From the NCBI GenBank assembly GCA_031289895.1, contig JAITOP010000107.1, positions 1-6,611 on the forward strand: DNA of 6,611 bases, read 5' to 3'. The stretch is from Prevotellaceae bacterium. Lineage in GTDB: Bacteria; Bacteroidota; Bacteroidia; Bacteroidales; UBA932. A program made the translations under genes and the position numbers. Below, in pieces: positions 5,484 to 6,611 of the stretch; the first letter of the stretch is position 1; every line of letters starts with the position of its first letter. Under the pieces are notes generated by a model that was given only the letters and a program-made list of their open reading frames with translations, did no database searches and had not been told where the DNA came from.

Positions 5484-6477
5484 TTATTCTATTTCATCCT
5501 GTTTTTCCATTGCTTCTTCAAACTCTTTAATTTCCATTTCGAATGTCACATCTCTAAAATTTCTTAAATAACTTCTTAACATTTTGTTTTGTTCTTCTTC
5601 TGTTAATTTCCTTTTTACCATACGGCGTTCTGTAATGGAAGTTATATTTGTGGGTAGCAAATAGCGCATTTCATAATAAACGCCTTTTTTGTCGTTTGTT
5701 TTAGTTGAGTCATCAGAATAAAATAGAAATTCTATGTAAGAGAAAAGGTTGTTTTTACGTCCTGCTATTAAAATTCTACCGCGTGAGATAAATGATTCAT
5801 CTGCCGTAGCATAGACATAATCAGGATATTCAGGACGTAATTTACGAAGTGAATCTATCATTTTTTGTTCCATTCGTGTTGCATATTCTAACCCAAATTG
5901 CACTCCTCTCATCATTCCAACGCCTGCAATAGGAGTAATTGTATCTTTTATTTCTTCCCAATTAACATTACCGCTATAAAAAATAAATTTATGCGGGTCT
6001 TCATATTCATTATGATAAACCAGAAAACGATTGTCATAAGGGAATACACTGTCATAAACATTTAAATGTAAGGTATCTAAAACTTCATCTGTCCAAATAT
6101 TAATATTAATTGCAGTTAGTCCATCTTCCTTTTCTATAACGTAAAAAAAATGGATTTCTTACGTGTTCGCAATACAAATTGCGTTTTTGAATATCTTCCC
6201 AACGATAAACTTTTATATCAGGTTCATAATTTTTATTATAAAAAGAATCAGGTAAAAGTCCTTTCACTTGTGATGGACGTTTCCAATATCCCCATTCTGT
6301 ATGTGTTTCTTCATAAGTAAGAAGAGGATTTTTTTTCATTCTAAAATATTCCCAATCAGTTATAAAATTAATTCTTATTTGCCTAAATAATTCTTCACTT
6401 ATTGGTAGGTTTTGTGCTTTTGTATAAGCAAATATTCCTGATAACAAACTTAAAATTAATATAATTTTTCTTTTCAT
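5484..6477 (-). pseudogene. Secreted protein of unknown function, split by one frameshift
   Basis: Two minus-strand frames, 6477-6106 (123 codons, ending in TAA) and 5915-5484 (143 codons from an internal ATG), are one gene. The second frame stays open upstream of its ATG, through IWTDEVLDTLHLNVYD and YVIEKEDGLTA, back to a run of eight T at 6150-6143. Dropping one T joins the frames as NPFFYVIEKEDG and gives 330 residues (993 bases with stop). Residues 1-21 are a Sec signal peptide (MKRKIILILSLLSGIFAYTKA, then QNLP), so the product should be exported. The mature part is mixed polar and aromatic, and its C-terminus is rich in charged residues (KLTEEEQNK, EEAMEKQDEIE). I do not recognise the family. 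The gene starts 17 bases after queE on the same strand, suggesting one operon. The shift may be a true mutation, slippage at the homopolymer, or an assembly error. Confidence 0.82.
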
Positions 6478-6494
6478 ATTTTTTCGATTTCACT

Positions 6495-6611
6495 CTACGG
6501 AATATTCATAAATTTATGCGTCTGTATTGAAATATTCCATTTGGGATTTTGCTTTGCATACTCTACTATGATTGACGTTATTTTGCTGTATTTGCTCCAT
6601 TCCGATTGCAA
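6495..6611 (-). CDS. queE: 7-carboxy-7-deazaguanine synthase, C-terminal end (cut by window edge)
   Basis: The minus-strand frame entering from the edge gives 38 residues ending in KQNPKWNISIQTHKFMNIP and a TAG at 6497-6495. The ending W-x-[LI]-S-[LI]-Q-T-H-K-x-x-x-I-P is the characteristic C-terminus of QueE. This radical-SAM enzyme converts 6-carboxy-5,6,7,8-tetrahydropterin to 7-carboxy-7-deazaguanine, the third step towards queuosine and other 7-deazaguanines, in the cytoplasm. The cluster-binding CxxxCxxC region lies outside the window, so the call rests on the tail alone. The following gene (unknown secreted protein) begins 17 bases later on the same strand, so the two are probably co-transcribed. 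Confidence 0.8.
   Translation of the reverse strand: MQSEWSKYSKITSIIVEYAKQNPKWNISIQTHKFMNIP

Overview
The window looks like a chromosomal segment of an uncultured or little-studied member of the Bacteroidota, probably Bacteroidales-like. The evidence is AT-rich DNA, no Shine-Dalgarno sequences at the starts, a clear Bacteroidetes-type promoter (TTG, 19 bp, then TAnnTTTG) before the first complete gene, and an indolepyruvate oxidoreductase alpha subunit of the short kind without a ferredoxin domain. This is inferred from sequence style and family knowledge, not from a database match.

Layout. 1-461 (-) is the N-terminal part of an IS5-type DDE transposase, cut by the window edge. 751-3130 (+) carries iorA and iorB, the two subunits of indolepyruvate (aryl-pyruvate):ferredoxin oxidoreductase. 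They are followed by a secreted serine hydrolase of the class C beta-lactamase fold at 3275-4465 (+). From the right edge a minus-strand cluster reads leftwards: the C-terminus of queE (6495-6611), a secreted protein of unknown function broken by one frameshift in a run of eight T (5484-6477), and a small membrane protein gene (about 5462-4932) that appears to be interrupted twice.

The most interesting content is between and inside the genes. Degenerate tandem repeats, mostly with a 7-bp period, start directly at the stop codons of iorB and the hydrolase. A 17-bp repeat starts directly at the iorA stop, and related heptads precede iorA and iorB. The convergent region 4466-5460 holds an array of about 19 heptads, a cluster of small hairpins with inverted arms (4751-4909), an 89-bp MITE with a perfect 8-bp target duplication (4984-5072), and a 170-bp REP-like pair of inverted 28-bp palindromic units (5283-5452). 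Removing the MITE and one target copy, and separately the REP-like pair, rebuilds one continuous reading frame of about 86 codons. This suggests two independent insertions in one gene.

Function. IorA and IorB together oxidatively decarboxylate aryl-pyruvates to aryl-acetyl-CoA with ferredoxin as partner. QueE makes 7-carboxy-7-deazaguanine for queuosine. The hydrolase probably acts on peptidoglycan-type or ester substrates in the periplasm. I see no complete new defence or mobile system. The novelty lies in the repeat ecology and the interrupted genes.
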